From NCBI RefSeq assembly GCF_014897705.1, contig NZ_JABUXV010000009.1, positions 124,001 to 188,000 on the forward strand: DNA of 64,000 nt. The letters run 5' to 3'. How positions within the stretch are numbered: position 1 is the stretch's first letter; each line of letters opens with the position of its first letter. The translations under genes and the position numbers were made by a program. Under the pieces are notes generated by a model that did not search any database, was not told the DNA's origin, and worked only from the letters and a program-made list of their open reading frames with translations. Shown here piece after piece: positions 33,368-42,728 of the stretch. This DNA comes from Brachybacterium sp. FME24 (GTDB lineage Bacteria; Actinomycetota; Actinomycetes; Actinomycetales; Dermabacteraceae).

Positions 33368-34474
33368 ATGACTCTGACTGCTTTGGTTGGTCGGGCCCCG
33401 TCAGCGCGACGCCACCTTCGCAGCCGTGCCGGTGGCCTCGCCTTGGCCGCTGTGGTGATGGGCGCCTTGGCTGCATGCGGATCTACGGATGCTAAGGACA
33501 CGGCGGGCGCTACGGGCGCTGCAGATGCCGCCGATGAAACGGTGGCAGAGGTCGATGTGCCCGACCTCACCGGCGTGTGGGAATCGACCGAGGACAGTGC
33601 CTTTGCGCAGCAGGCGGTCATTGCTGGGTCGGCGTTCACCGTCAACTGGGTGCCGCAGGACGGGAGCGAGGACTCGCGGCTCTATTGGGCTGGGTCGTTC
33701 GATGCGCCGACCGCGGAGGGGGCGTACACGTGGACGTCCACGAACGATCATGGCCAGACGGACCTCGAGCTCCTGGCATCCGGCGACGACACCAAGGACT
33801 TCCTCTACGAGGACGGGGAGATCAGTTACGAGGCGTCGGCGCTCGGTGAGAGCGGTACGGTGACGCTCGAACAGACGTCGGAGACGGTTCCTGCTGGCGC
33901 CGAGACCTCCGCGGCCCCGGCCGAAGTCGCTGGCCACGTAGAGGTGACCGAATCCGGGATGGCTGCGAGTGATGGCTACGCCTGGGTGACCGCGATGGTC
34001 GAGTACGAAAGTTTGACTGGCGAGTTCGCGACCGTCCTCTTCAACGTCTACGACGAGGGGGACAATCTCATCGCCTCTGCCGAGCATGTCGAGGAACTCA
34101 GCACGGAAGGCACAACCTTCCCGATGGGCACGCAGGTCGAGGTCCCGTCCGGCGAAACCGCGTCACGCGTTGAAGCCACCGTGAGCGTGAGTGACCACGG
34201 AAGCCGCATCGAGGCCATGCCGGTGGTCGACCCGATCGAAGCTCCTGCGAGCAGCCCGGAGTTCAAGATCGAGAACGCGACCGGAGATGATTGGTCGGAT
34301 CCTCGCATCCAGATCGTCTGTCTCAATGACGCGGGAGAGATCGTTGGCGGGGGATCGGAGTTCCCGAACACGGTTCCGGCCGGGGGCGAGCTCCTGCTGT
34401 CGGACCTGGGCTTGATCATCAGCGAGGACGCAACTACCTGTGAGGCGTACGTGCAGCTGTCGTCGTCGATGTAA
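33368..34474 (+). CDS. Putative secreted lipoprotein
   Basis: 368 residues. The signal peptide has an Arg-rich n-region (RAPSARRHLRSR), hydrophobic LALAAVVMGAL and lipobox LAAC. An Asp/Glu- and Ala-rich linker follows. The region DLTGVWESTEDSAFAQQAVI and VNWVPQDGSEDSRLYWAGSF looks like a beta-barrel or lipocalin-like repeat. A second module from about residue 190 (AWVTAMVEYES, FNVYDEGDN) resembles FxLYD-type domains. No enzyme motif. Function unknown. Confidence 0.75.
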   Translation: MTLTALVGRAPSARRHLRSRAGGLALAAVVMGALAACGSTDAKDTAGATGAADAADETVAEVDVPDLTGVWESTEDSAFAQQAVIAGSAFTVNWVPQDGSEDSRLYWAGSFDAPTAEGAYTWTSTNDHGQTDLELLASGDDTKDFLYEDGEISYEASALGESGTVTLEQTSETVPAGAETSAAPAEVAGHVEVTESGMAASDGYAWVTAMVEYESLTGEFATVLFNVYDEGDNLIASAEHVEELSTEGTTFPMGTQVEVPSGETASRVEATVSVSDHGSRIEAMPVVDPIEAPASSPEFKIENATGDDWSDPRIQIVCLNDAGEIVGGGSEFPNTVPAGGELLLSDLGLIISEDATTCEAYVQLSSSM

Positions 34475-34643
34475 CGGGCCTGGAGGGCCGAGGAGAGATG
34501 CCTCGGAACATGCGAGCAGTCGGCGTAGTGCGATGCGCTCCCGGTGGACCGGCTTCCTCGTCTGAAGCAGTCGGGTGATGTCTGGAAGACTGGGACGCGC
34601 ACCTGGCGTCGCTGCTCAGCGACACCCTGACGAACTGAGGTCG

Positions 34644-35669
34644 ATGATGTCCATGCAGTACCGCACCCCCTCCCGCCTGGGTCGCCCGCTGTCCGCGATC
34701 GGCCAGGGCTGCTGGCAGATCGGCGCCGATTGGGGCGATGTCTCCGACGAGTCCGCGAACGCCGTGCTGGATGCCGCGCTCGAGGCGGGCGTGACCTTCT
34801 TCGACACCGCGGACGTGTACGGCGATGGTCGCAGCGAGCGCCTGGTCGGGGTGATGAGCGAGCGCGCCGCTGCCGTGACGGGGGCGGCCGCGCCGCTGTT
34901 CGTCGCCACCAAGGCGTCCCGTCGGGCGGATCCCTTCGCCCCGGAGTCCTTCACCGAGGAGAATCTGCGGTCCTGGGTGGAGCGCTCGCGGCAGAACCTC
35001 GCCACCGACACCCTGGACCTCGTGCAGCTGCACTGCCCGCCGCCCGCGATCTATCGCGAGAACCGGGTGTTCGACGTGCTCGACGCGCTGGCCGACGAGA
35101 AGAAGATCGCCGCCTGGGGCGTCAGCGTCGAGACCTGCGAGGAGGCACTGATCAGCCTCGAGCGCGAGCACCTCGCCTCGATCCAGATCGTGCTGAACCC
35201 GTTCCGTCTCAAGCCCTTCGACAAGGTCGTGCCCCTGGCCCGCGAGAAGGGCGTCGCGATCATCGCGCGCGTCCCCCTGGCCTCCGGCCTGCTCACCGGA
35301 AAGTTCTCGGCGTCGACCACGTTCGCGGCCAACGACCACCGCAGCTTCAACCGTCACGGCGAGGCGTTCGACCAGGGTGAGACCTTCGCAGGCGTCGACT
35401 ACGAGACCGGCCTGCAGGCCGTCGCCCGTCTCGAACAGGCACTGGACGGCGCGATGGCGCTGCCCGAGGCGACGCTGCGCTGGATCCTCGACCAGGACGG
35501 CGTGACCAGCGCGATCCCCGGCGCGAGCAGCGCTACGCAGGCGCAGCGCAATGCCGCCGCCGGCAGCGAGCCGACTGCGGAGCAGCGTCAGGTGCTGGAC
35601 CGCTTCGACACGGCGATCCGCGAGACGTACGACGCGCTGCTGCGGGAGTCCATCCACCCGCGCTGGTGA
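34644..35669 (+). CDS. Aldo/keto reductase
   Basis: 341 residues from the first of three clustered in-frame ATGs (34644, 34647, 34653), after ACTGAGG. TIM-barrel AKR features: catalytic Asp and Tyr in FFDTADVYGDGRSE, Lys in VATKASRRADP, His in LVQLHCPPP. C-terminal EATLRWILDQDGVTSAIPGASS binds NADP in relatives. Substrate unknown. The gene precedes the intact SDR by 80 bases on the same strand and may be cotranscribed. Confidence 0.87.
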   Translation: MMSMQYRTPSRLGRPLSAIGQGCWQIGADWGDVSDESANAVLDAALEAGVTFFDTADVYGDGRSERLVGVMSERAAAVTGAAAPLFVATKASRRADPFAPESFTEENLRSWVERSRQNLATDTLDLVQLHCPPPAIYRENRVFDVLDALADEKKIAAWGVSVETCEEALISLEREHLASIQIVLNPFRLKPFDKVVPLAREKGVAIIARVPLASGLLTGKFSASTTFAANDHRSFNRHGEAFDQGETFAGVDYETGLQAVARLEQALDGAMALPEATLRWILDQDGVTSAIPGASSATQAQRNAAAGSEPTAEQRQVLDRFDTAIRETYDALLRESIHPRW

Positions 35670-35749
35670 GCCGTGGGACGCGGGGAAGCATCCGGTCCTC
35701 TCCCGCGTTCCTGCCTGGACGTAGCAATCCACCCAGGAGGGGACTTCCC

Positions 35750-36550
35750 ATGATCGATCTGGATCTGGCCGGCAGGACAGTATTCGTCAGAGGCTCCACG
35801 CAGGGCATCGGCCTCGCCATCGCCCGGCGGCTCGCGGAGGCGGGTGCCCGCGTCGCCGTGAACGGCCGCACCGCCGAGCGGGTCCAGGAGGCGGTCGCCG
35901 CGCTGACAGGGGCAGGGGTCGCGGCGGAGCAGCTCATCGCCGCTCCCGGGGACGTCACCACGGATGAGGGCCTGGAGGCCGCTCTCGGCGCGACCGGGGA
36001 CGTGGACGTGCTGGTCAACAACCTCGGCGTCTTCGGTGCCGCGCCGGCACTGGAGATCAGCGAGGCGGAATGGCAGCGCTACTGGGAGGTCAACGTGCTC
36101 TCCGCGGTGCGGCTGATCCGCGCGGTGCTGCCGCGCATGAAGGAGGCCGGCTGGGGCCGGATCCTGAACATCGCCAGCGACTCCGCGATCGTCACCCCGG
36201 CGGAGATGATCCATTACGGGGTCTCCAAGACGGCGCTGCTGGCCGTCTCCCGCGGCTTCGCCAAGGACGCCGCCGGTACCGGGGTGACGGTGAACTCCGT
36301 GATCGCGGGCCCCACCTACACCGAGGGCGTGCAGGACTTCGTCTACCAGCTGGTGGATCCGAAGCTGACCTGGGAGCAGGCGGAGGCCGAGTTCATGCGG
36401 CTGCACCGCCCGCAGTCCCTGGTGCAGCGCCTGATCCGCCCCGAGGAGATCGCGAACATGGTCGTCTACCTGTCCTCGCCGCTGGCCTCGGCCACCACGG
36501 GCGGGGCGCTGCGCGTGGACGGCGGGTACACGGACGCGATCCTGCCCTGA
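35750..36550 (+). CDS. SDR family oxidoreductase (intact copy)
   Basis: 266 residues. Cofactor motif GSTQGIGLAIARRL, NNLG (LVNNLGVFG), catalytic Ser in ILNIASDSAIV, YGVSK (Tyr/Lys), C-terminal DGGYTDAILP. Classical SDR, probably NAD(P)-dependent; substrate unknown. AGGAGGGG precedes the ATG. The last 60 or so codons are duplicated as a remnant at 24438-24625. Only 16 bases separate its stop from the stop of methyltransferase B. Confidence 0.9.
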   Translation: MIDLDLAGRTVFVRGSTQGIGLAIARRLAEAGARVAVNGRTAERVQEAVAALTGAGVAAEQLIAAPGDVTTDEGLEAALGATGDVDVLVNNLGVFGAAPALEISEAEWQRYWEVNVLSAVRLIRAVLPRMKEAGWGRILNIASDSAIVTPAEMIHYGVSKTALLAVSRGFAKDAAGTGVTVNSVIAGPTYTEGVQDFVYQLVDPKLTWEQAEAEFMRLHRPQSLVQRLIRPEEIANMVVYLSSPLASATTGGALRVDGGYTDAILP

Positions 36551-36566
36551 GGAGTGAGGGGGCCGC

Positions 36567-37262
36567 TCAGCGCCGCCTCAGCACGAGCACCGCGTCGACG
36601 TGCTCCCCGGGTGCGCCGTCGGGGCTGACGGCGGGGCGCCGACGCTCCTCGGCGACCTCCACCGCCCAGTCCTCGACGGGCCGGGCGAGCTGCTCCGCCT
36701 CCGTGCGCACGTCGATCATGCGCTCGATCAGGTGCGCGGGGGGATGGTCGGCCCACGACGGTGGCGCCGCATGGGAGATGGTCACCAGGTGCCCGCCGGG
36801 GCGGATCGCGGAGGCGGCACGGCGCAGGATCTCCCTCCGCTCCAGTGCCACCTCGGACTGGAAGAACGACGCGGTCACGAGGTCGACGCTGTCCGGCTCC
36901 GGCTGCCAGGCATCGAGATCGGTCGCGGCGAAGGTCGCTTGCTCGAGGCCGCGCTCGGCGGCTTCGGCTCGGCCACGGCCGACGGCTGTCTCGGAGATGT
37001 CCAGTCCGCGGGCCTGCCAGCCGTGCTCGGCGAGCCACAGCACGTCCCCGCCCTCCCCGCAGCCCAGGTCGATCGAGGTGCCGGGCTCGAACTCGCCGAC
37101 CACGTCGGCGAGCGTGGCGTTGACTTTCCCGGACCAGATGCGCTCCAGGCCCGAGTAGCGCTGCTCCCAGTGCTCGACGGGGGAGAGGGAAGGTTCCGCG
37201 GCGCGATACTCGGCGGTGTCACCGTGCTGGTGCTCGACGGCGTGCTGGGGGTGTCCGGTCAT
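36567..37262 (-). CDS. Class I SAM-dependent methyltransferase (paralogue B)
   Basis: 231 residues from the ATG at 37262. SAM motif I SIDLGCGEGGDVLWLA, acidic LDISETAVGRGRAE, motif IV DLVTASFFQSEVAL. The N terminus is His-rich (HPQHAVEHQHGD). Closely similar to paralogue A, with differences in the C-terminal third (HLIERMIDVRTEAEQLARPV), suggesting older divergence. An in-frame 36-codon 5' extension to a GTG at 37370 is shared with A. Confidence 0.85.
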   Translation of the reverse strand: MTGHPQHAVEHQHGDTAEYRAAEPSLSPVEHWEQRYSGLERIWSGKVNATLADVVGEFEPGTSIDLGCGEGGDVLWLAEHGWQARGLDISETAVGRGRAEAAERGLEQATFAATDLDAWQPEPDSVDLVTASFFQSEVALERREILRRAASAIRPGGHLVTISHAAPPSWADHPPAHLIERMIDVRTEAEQLARPVEDWAVEVAEERRRPAVSPDGAPGEHVDAVLVLRRR

Positions 37263-37541
37263 GGGGAGAGACTGGCAGATCGGCCGCCGCCGCGACAGGA
37301 ATCTTGCGCACGGAGCCGCCCCGACGGGCCCCGCCTTGCGTTTCGCGCCGCTCCGGTAGATCGGCGTCACGTCCAGCGGTTCTGCCCGGTCACGGCCGAC
37401 CGGGTGTCACCGCGGGTGGGGGATCGAGACGAGGGCGGGCTCCGCGAAGACGACCACACGCAGGAGCCGCGCCGGGTAGGTGGACGCCGCCACCCCGACC
37501 TTGCGCAAGCGGGTGACGGACTTCCTCCTGACCCGACAGCC

Positions 37542-38825
37542 TCAGCTCTTCGTGCTTCGCCTCCCGAACGCCCACGCCAGCACCAGCGCCACCATGATCC
37601 CGTTCAGCGGGGCGATGCCCACGCCCAGCTCGTTCGAGCCCCAGGCGACCAGGCACCCCAGCGCATATGGCACGAGCGCCTGCCACCGCACCTTCTCCGT
37701 GAGCGTGGACAGCGCCGGCTGCCCACTGCGCCAGCGGGCGATCCAGTCGCCGATCAGCACTCCGCCCAGCGGCGGGATGAGGACGCCCAGCAGGCTCAGA
37801 TAACCGATGATGTGGCTCTCGACGCCGGTCAGGGCGAGCAGGGTGCCGATCGCGACGCCGCCGATGATGAAGGGGCCCTTGCGGGTCGAGCTCGCCATCT
37901 CCGCGCCGGCCACCCCGAAGGCGTAGGCGGCGTCGGCATTGGACTTCCACAGATTCCCGAACAGGAAGAACAAGCCCCAGCCGATCATCCCCATGCCCAG
38001 CAGCAACGTCGTGAAGTCCCCTTCGCCGAAGGCGAGGGCGGCGACCGCGCCGAAGAACACCATGAGCCCGTTGCCGATCGCGAACCCGACCGCGCAGGCG
38101 ATCACGGCGTCGCGGCCGCGCCTGGCGAAGCGGGTCCAGTTCGCGGCCTGGGTGCCGGCGGAGGCGAAGGTCCCCACGACGGTGGTCACCGCCGCGGCCC
38201 AGGTCATGGTGGTGGCCGGGGCGATGTCGAACAGACCGCCGATCCCGCCGACCTCCGTGAGGGCCATCCCGGTGATCCAGAACGCGAGGACCAGGATCAG
38301 AGGCGTCGAGATGAGGGAGACCCAGTACATGCCCTCGTAGCCGTACAGGGCGGTGAGCATCATCAGCACCGAGACGGCGATCATCACGAGCGCGGGCGCC
38401 CAGGCGCTCTCCCAGCCGAAGGCCAGCGCCGTCATCTGGCCGATCGTGCCGACGGCCACGCCGTACCAGCCCACCTGCGTCCCGCCCAGCAGGAGGGAGA
38501 CGACCTTGGAGCCGGCGGTGCCGAAGGTGTATCGGGACATGACCACGGTGGTCAGGCCCGTCCGTGCACCCAGGAAGCCGATCGCAGCGACGTAAGCGCC
38601 CAGCACGACGGAGCCCACCAGGAGCACGGCGAGGAACTCGGCGAAGGGGAATGCCGCGCCGATGCTCGCGCCCGCCATGAGGGTGGGGGCGAAGATGGTG
38701 AAGCCGATCAGGACGACGCTGATGGAGAGCACGCCGCGCCGCGCGGAGCGGGGGACCGGCGTGAGCGGGTAGTCGGGGTCGACGGGTGGGTCGGCCTCGT
38801 CGACGTCGGAGACGGGCGTGGTCAT
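37542..38825 (-). CDS. codB: Cytosine permease-like NCS1 transporter
   Basis: 427 residues, about 12 transmembrane helices. NCS1 signatures: PVPRSARRGVLSISVVLIGFTIFAPTLMAG at TM1, TFGTAGSKVVSLLLGGTQVGWYGV, and GTQAANWTRFARRGRDA. The ATG at 38825 overlaps the deaminase stop (ATGA). Coupling to a cytosine deaminase supports cytosine as cargo. It should work by cation symport in the cytoplasmic membrane. Confidence 0.87.
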   Translation of the reverse strand: MTTPVSDVDEADPPVDPDYPLTPVPRSARRGVLSISVVLIGFTIFAPTLMAGASIGAAFPFAEFLAVLLVGSVVLGAYVAAIGFLGARTGLTTVVMSRYTFGTAGSKVVSLLLGGTQVGWYGVAVGTIGQMTALAFGWESAWAPALVMIAVSVLMMLTALYGYEGMYWVSLISTPLILVLAFWITGMALTEVGGIGGLFDIAPATTMTWAAAVTTVVGTFASAGTQAANWTRFARRGRDAVIACAVGFAIGNGLMVFFGAVAALAFGEGDFTTLLLGMGMIGWGLFFLFGNLWKSNADAAYAFGVAGAEMASSTRKGPFIIGGVAIGTLLALTGVESHIIGYLSLLGVLIPPLGGVLIGDWIARWRSGQPALSTLTEKVRWQALVPYALGCLVAWGSNELGVGIAPLNGIMVALVLAWAFGRRSTKS

Positions 38826-39307
38826 CGAGTCAGCTCCTCGGTCTCGACGCCGATGTCCTCGCTCCAGATCTCGGGGCGCTCGGCGATCATCCGCTCCATC
38901 AGGGCGATGCACTCGGGATCGTCGAGGACGTCGAGCTTGACGCCGCGGTCCAGAAGCAGCGACTCGGCCATCTCGAAGGTGCGGTTCTCGCCGATCACGA
39001 TTCTGGGGATCTCGTACAGCAGGGCAGTCCCGGAGCACATGATGCACGGGGAGAGAGTCGTGTAGAGCACGCACTCGCGGTAGACGCTCGCGGGCTGCCG
39101 GCCCGCCTTCTCGATCGCGTCGGTCTCGCCATGGAGGATCGCGGAGCCCTTCTGCACGCGCTGGTTGTGCCCGGCGGCGAGCACCTCGCCGTCATGGACG
39201 AGCACCGCACCGATCGGCACCCCGCCCTCGTCCCAGCTGAGGCGGGCCTGCTCGATGGCGAGGTCGAGGAACCGGCGGTCGTCCTCGGGGGTGGGGGTCC
39301 AGGTCAT
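38822..39307 (-). CDS. Cytosine deaminase, yeast FCY1-like nucleoside-deaminase fold
   Basis: 161 residues. Zinc site: His59 and catalytic Glu61 in HGETD, Cys88 and Cys91 in SPCIMC. The C-terminal half, IPRIVIGENRTFEMAE and ERPEIWSEDIG, closely follows the yeast-type cytosine deaminase pattern rather than tRNA or guanine deaminases. It converts cytosine to uracil. ATG at 39307 chosen (MTWTPTPEDD); a start 14 codons upstream is less likely. First gene of a two-gene salvage operon. Confidence 0.85.
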   Translation of the reverse strand: MTWTPTPEDDRRFLDLAIEQARLSWDEGGVPIGAVLVHDGEVLAAGHNQRVQKGSAILHGETDAIEKAGRQPASVYRECVLYTTLSPCIMCSGTALLYEIPRIVIGENRTFEMAESLLLDRGVKLDVLDDPECIALMERMIAERPEIWSEDIGVETEELTR

Positions 39308-39459
39308 GGGATGCGCGCTCCTGCATTCGACGGGATGGTCGCCCGGCATCGTAGAACCGATGGAGGCCTGCCGCGCTCTCGGGCCCGGCGGCGAGATCGC
39401 ACCGAGACCTGTCCGGATCCTTCCGTGAGTCGCGGAACGGATGATGATTGAGTCGTCCC

Positions 39460-40500
39460 ATGACCCACATCACACGACGACGTGTCCTCGGTGCCATGAC
39501 CGCCCTTCCGATCGTGCTCGCTCCCGCCGCAGCTGGCGCAGTGGGCAACGGACCGGAGTGGGGCGGCAACGGCAACATCACCACCGCCCATCTGTCCACC
39601 TACGACGATGTCGCCTCGTTCCTGCAGGACCAGGCCGCGAAGCACACGGCGATGGAGCTGACGGTCATCGGTCAGTCCCTCAAGGGGCGGGACCTCTACC
39701 TCGCGTCATGGATCAGCGATCCCAACAACCCGACGGTCCTCTACCTCACGCAGCAGCACGGCAACGAGCAGCTCACCACCGAGGGAGCGCTCGAGTTCAT
39801 CAGGCACCTCGGCACGGGGCGCACCCGCGACGTGCTCGACGGCGTCAACATCCTCGTGGTCCCGATGCTCAATCCGGACGGCGCGATGGGGGACGTCGAC
39901 TTCTCGCTCGAGGACTACATCGCCCACGGCGACCGTCACCTGACCCGCTACAACGCGGCCGAGGTCGACCTCAACCGCGACCACATCGACCGGCTCCAGC
40001 CCGAGACGCAGGCCCTGCACGACAACGTGCTGGGCGCCTTCGACATCGACTACATGATCGACCTGCACCACCAGGGCGCCTACAGCGCGATCGGGGAGGA
40101 CTGGGTCTCCGGCTCGATCCTCTACCCGACCACCCCCAGCGCCGCGCCCGATCTCGTCGACCGCTCCAAGCAGCTCGGCGCCGTCGTCTATCACTCCGTC
40201 GAGGCCAAGGGCTGGGGCCTGCTCGGCAAGTACGACGGTGGATCGGCCGAGACCATCAGCCGCAACGGGCTGGCGGTGGAGTACGACATCGCGACGCTGC
40301 TGTTCGAGATGCGCGGCATGTCCGACCACTCCCGGGAGTCCGCCGTGCTGGGAGCCCGCAGCAGCGGCTACCTGATCCGGCAGACCGTGGTCACGCTCGA
40401 AGCGACCGCGCGGGCCATCGCCGACGGGTCCATCGAGACGGCCGACGCCTCGTTCTGGGACACGCTTCCCACACAGACCACCTACAACCCCGACGAGTGA
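39460..40500 (+). CDS. Tat-exported M14-family zinc carboxypeptidase
   Basis: 346 residues from the ATG at 39460; a TTG at 39448 would add four. Twin-arginine signal TRRRVLGAMTALPIVLAPAAAGA with predicted cleavage near residue 27. M14 zinc site His100-x2-Glu103 (QQHGNE) and His203/204 (DLHHQG); substrate-carboxylate binding Asn-Arg in VDLNRDH; catalytic Glu likely in LLFEMRG. Predicted to trim peptides outside the cell, possibly murein peptides. Monocistronic. Confidence 0.85.
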   Translation: MTHITRRRVLGAMTALPIVLAPAAAGAVGNGPEWGGNGNITTAHLSTYDDVASFLQDQAAKHTAMELTVIGQSLKGRDLYLASWISDPNNPTVLYLTQQHGNEQLTTEGALEFIRHLGTGRTRDVLDGVNILVVPMLNPDGAMGDVDFSLEDYIAHGDRHLTRYNAAEVDLNRDHIDRLQPETQALHDNVLGAFDIDYMIDLHHQGAYSAIGEDWVSGSILYPTTPSAAPDLVDRSKQLGAVVYHSVEAKGWGLLGKYDGGSAETISRNGLAVEYDIATLLFEMRGMSDHSRESAVLGARSSGYLIRQTVVTLEATARAIADGSIETADASFWDTLPTQTTYNPDE

Positions 40501-40613
40501 TCGACCGGCAGAGCTGAGGCGGAGCCGGAACGTCACAGGTCGCCCAGAGGGGGCACTCTTCGGCGCCGCAGAACCTGCCGCCCGCTGACTGCGGCACCTG
40601 GCGGGTGCGGGTC

Positions 40614-41288
40614 TCAGACCGCGGCGTCGGCCGTGTCGTCGGAGGTGACGTCGTGCGCGGTCGCGCCCAGCAGGTGCTCGCCGCCGATCGGTGTGCTCAC
40701 CCAGTCCTCGATCGTCCAGCCCTGGTCGGGATGGCCGGTGAGGGTGACCATGCCTGTGTTGTACAGCGGCCGCTCCTCGAGGGAGGCGGCGCCGAGCCCG
40801 CCGACCACGGCGGCGAACACGCGGATCGCCGCGCCGTGGCTGACCACCGCGACGGTCGCTTCCTCGGGGTAGAGCCCGGCGATGTGCTTCAGCGCGCCGG
40901 TCCACCGCTGCCAGAACTGCGTCCCGTTCTCCCCGCCCGGCAGCCCCTCGGCGAACTCGCCGGCGCTCCAGCGGGCGTGGTTCTCCTGGTACGCCTCGAC
41001 GGCCGCCTGGTCACGGCGCATCTGGTAATCACCGGCGCGGATCTCCTCGAGCCCCTCCGTGAGCCGCGGGCTGATGTCCAGGGCGGCGGCCAGCGGTGCC
41101 GCGGTCTCGTGGGTGCGCAGCAGACGGGAGACGTGCAGCCCGGAGAGGGTCTCGTGCTGCAGCGCCTCGGGGATCGCCTGGGCCTGGGTGTGGCCGAGCG
41201 GAGTCAGCCCGGGCCCGGGGTAGGCGGCGTCGAGGATGCCCTCGACGTTGCTGGGAGTCTGGCCGTGACGGATGAGGAGAAGACGCAT
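40614..41288 (-). CDS. Histidine phosphatase family protein
   Basis: 224 residues. Phosphoglycerate-mutase-like start MRLLLIRHGQTPSN with catalytic His in RHG, second His in VAVVSHGAAIRVF, and acid Glu near LEEIRAGDYQM. Cytoplasmic. Substrate not predictable; relatives dephosphorylate sugar phosphates, cobalamin precursors and others. ATG at 41288; the long upstream frame is not similar to the family. Confidence 0.87.
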   Translation of the reverse strand: MRLLLIRHGQTPSNVEGILDAAYPGPGLTPLGHTQAQAIPEALQHETLSGLHVSRLLRTHETAAPLAAALDISPRLTEGLEEIRAGDYQMRRDQAAVEAYQENHARWSAGEFAEGLPGGENGTQFWQRWTGALKHIAGLYPEEATVAVVSHGAAIRVFAAVVGGLGAASLEERPLYNTGMVTLTGHPDQGWTIEDWVSTPIGGEHLLGATAHDVTSDDTADAAV

Positions 41289-41368
41289 GCCAGCACTGTA
41301 CGGTCCGCTCCTGCACCCCGGGTGAGCACCGCGGGACCTCCCGGTGCAGGTCAGGGTCGATCCAAGGG

Positions 41369-41632
41369 TCAGGGGCGGCGGCGGAGAACGAGCATTGCGA
41401 CCACGGCGACCACTCCCGCGCCCACCGCCAGGGCGCCGGCGCCCGCCAGGATCGCGAGGCCCACGGTGACGGGCCGGCTCGAGAAGGGCGCCGACGGGTC
41501 CAGCCGGGGCACGGACTGATCGGTGAGGTCCGCGGGCTCGCCCAGTTCCTGCGTGAGTCGCACCCGATCGCCCAGGCCGCCGTCGATGAGCAGCGCGCAC
41601 CTGGTGGACGAGTACTCCCCGTCCGCCCGCAC
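41369..41632 (-). CDS. Small single-pass membrane protein, possibly 5'-truncated
   Basis: 87 residues from the GTG at 41632. One C-terminal transmembrane helix (VTVGLAILAGAGALAVGAGVVAVVAMLVL) ends in RRRP, after an extracytoplasmic Ser/Thr-containing region with one Cys. The frame stays open only about 13 more codons upstream to a TGA, without ATG, although PLENGESLLV there reads like coding sequence. It may be the end of a longer anchored protein cut at its 5' end. Function unknown. Confidence 0.4.
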   Translation of the reverse strand: MRADGEYSSTRCALLIDGGLGDRVRLTQELGEPADLTDQSVPRLDPSAPFSSRPVTVGLAILAGAGALAVGAGVVAVVAMLVLRRRP

Positions 41633-41722
41633 CAGCAGGCTTTCGCCGTTCTCGAGCGGCGGAGGTGTGCATCACCGCAGGATAGTGTCGGGCCCACCTG
41701 CACTGCTCGGAAGGAGCGCGTC

Positions 41723-42718
41723 ATGCGTCGCAGCATCGTCAACGACCCGGAGGACCTGGTCCCTGAAGCCCTCGAGGGCCTCGTGCTCAGCCACCCGCGG
41801 CTGCTCGAGCTGGAGGCGGAGCACCGCTTCATCACCCGCAAGGAGCCGGCCCGCGACAAGGTCGGCCTGGTCTCCGGCGGCGGTTCGGGCCACGAGCCGC
41901 TGCACGCCGGCTTCGTGGGCACCGGGATGCTCGACGTCGCAGTCGCCGGCGCCGTGTTCGCCAGCCCCACCGCCCTGCAGGTCCTGGCGGCCACCAAGGC
42001 GGCCGACGCAGGCCGCGGCGTGGTCCAGATCGTCAAGAACTACACCGGCGACGTGCTGAACTTCCGCATCGCCGGCGAGATCAGCGGCGACGACGCCATC
42101 GACACCGAGATCGTGCTGGTCGACGACGACATCGCCACCGACAGCGGGGAGGACGGCCCCGGCCGCCGCGGCACCGCCGCCACCGTGATCGTGGAGAAGG
42201 TGTGCGGCGCGGCCGCCGAGGAGGGCGCCGGCCTCGCCGACGTCGCCGCGATCGGACGCCGGGTCGCGACGTCGGCCCGCACCATGTCCCTGGCCCTCGC
42301 CGCCGGCACCCACCCGGGCGACGACCGCCCCCAGTTCGACCTCGGCGACGACGAGATCGAGCTCGGCGTGGGCATCCATGGGGAACGAGCCGCGAAGCGC
42401 GCATCCTTCACCGACGCGAACGGACTCACCGACCTGCTGCTCGAGCCGCTGCTGTCCGAGCTCGACCTGAGCCGCGGCGACGAGGTGCTCGCGATCGTCA
42501 ACGGCCTGGGCTCCACGTACCCGCTCGAGCTGCAGCTCGTCGCCCGCGCCCTGCATCACCGCCTCGGCGACGCGGGCATCGAGATCGGCCGGTCCCTCGT
42601 CGGCCCCTACGTGACCAGCCTGGACATGCACGGCGTCTCGATCACCCTGATGCCGTTGGACGACGAGCTGCGCCGACTCTGGGACGCCCCCGTCCGCACC
42701 CCGGCCCTGACCTGGTAA
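41723..42718 (+). CDS. dhaK: Dihydroxyacetone kinase subunit DhaK
   Basis: 331 residues. GGGSGHEPLHAGFVG (52-66) and GIHGE with His219, which covalently binds dihydroxyacetone as a hemiaminal. VKNYTGDVLNF and NGLGSTYPLEL are typical DhaK. It phosphorylates dihydroxyacetone together with DhaL. Ten bases separate it from dhaL, whose start has AAGGAG upstream. Confidence 0.95.
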   Translation: MRRSIVNDPEDLVPEALEGLVLSHPRLLELEAEHRFITRKEPARDKVGLVSGGGSGHEPLHAGFVGTGMLDVAVAGAVFASPTALQVLAATKAADAGRGVVQIVKNYTGDVLNFRIAGEISGDDAIDTEIVLVDDDIATDSGEDGPGRRGTAATVIVEKVCGAAAEEGAGLADVAAIGRRVATSARTMSLALAAGTHPGDDRPQFDLGDDEIELGVGIHGERAAKRASFTDANGLTDLLLEPLLSELDLSRGDEVLAIVNGLGSTYPLELQLVARALHHRLGDAGIEIGRSLVGPYVTSLDMHGVSITLMPLDDELRRLWDAPVRTPALTW

Positions 42719-42728
42719 GGAGCACGCC

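Noticed and set aside
36600-39065. Plus-strand open frame of 821 codons opposite methyltransferase B and the cytosine permease
   Set aside because: Antisense shadow with His/Asp/Gly-rich translation and no recognisable motif.
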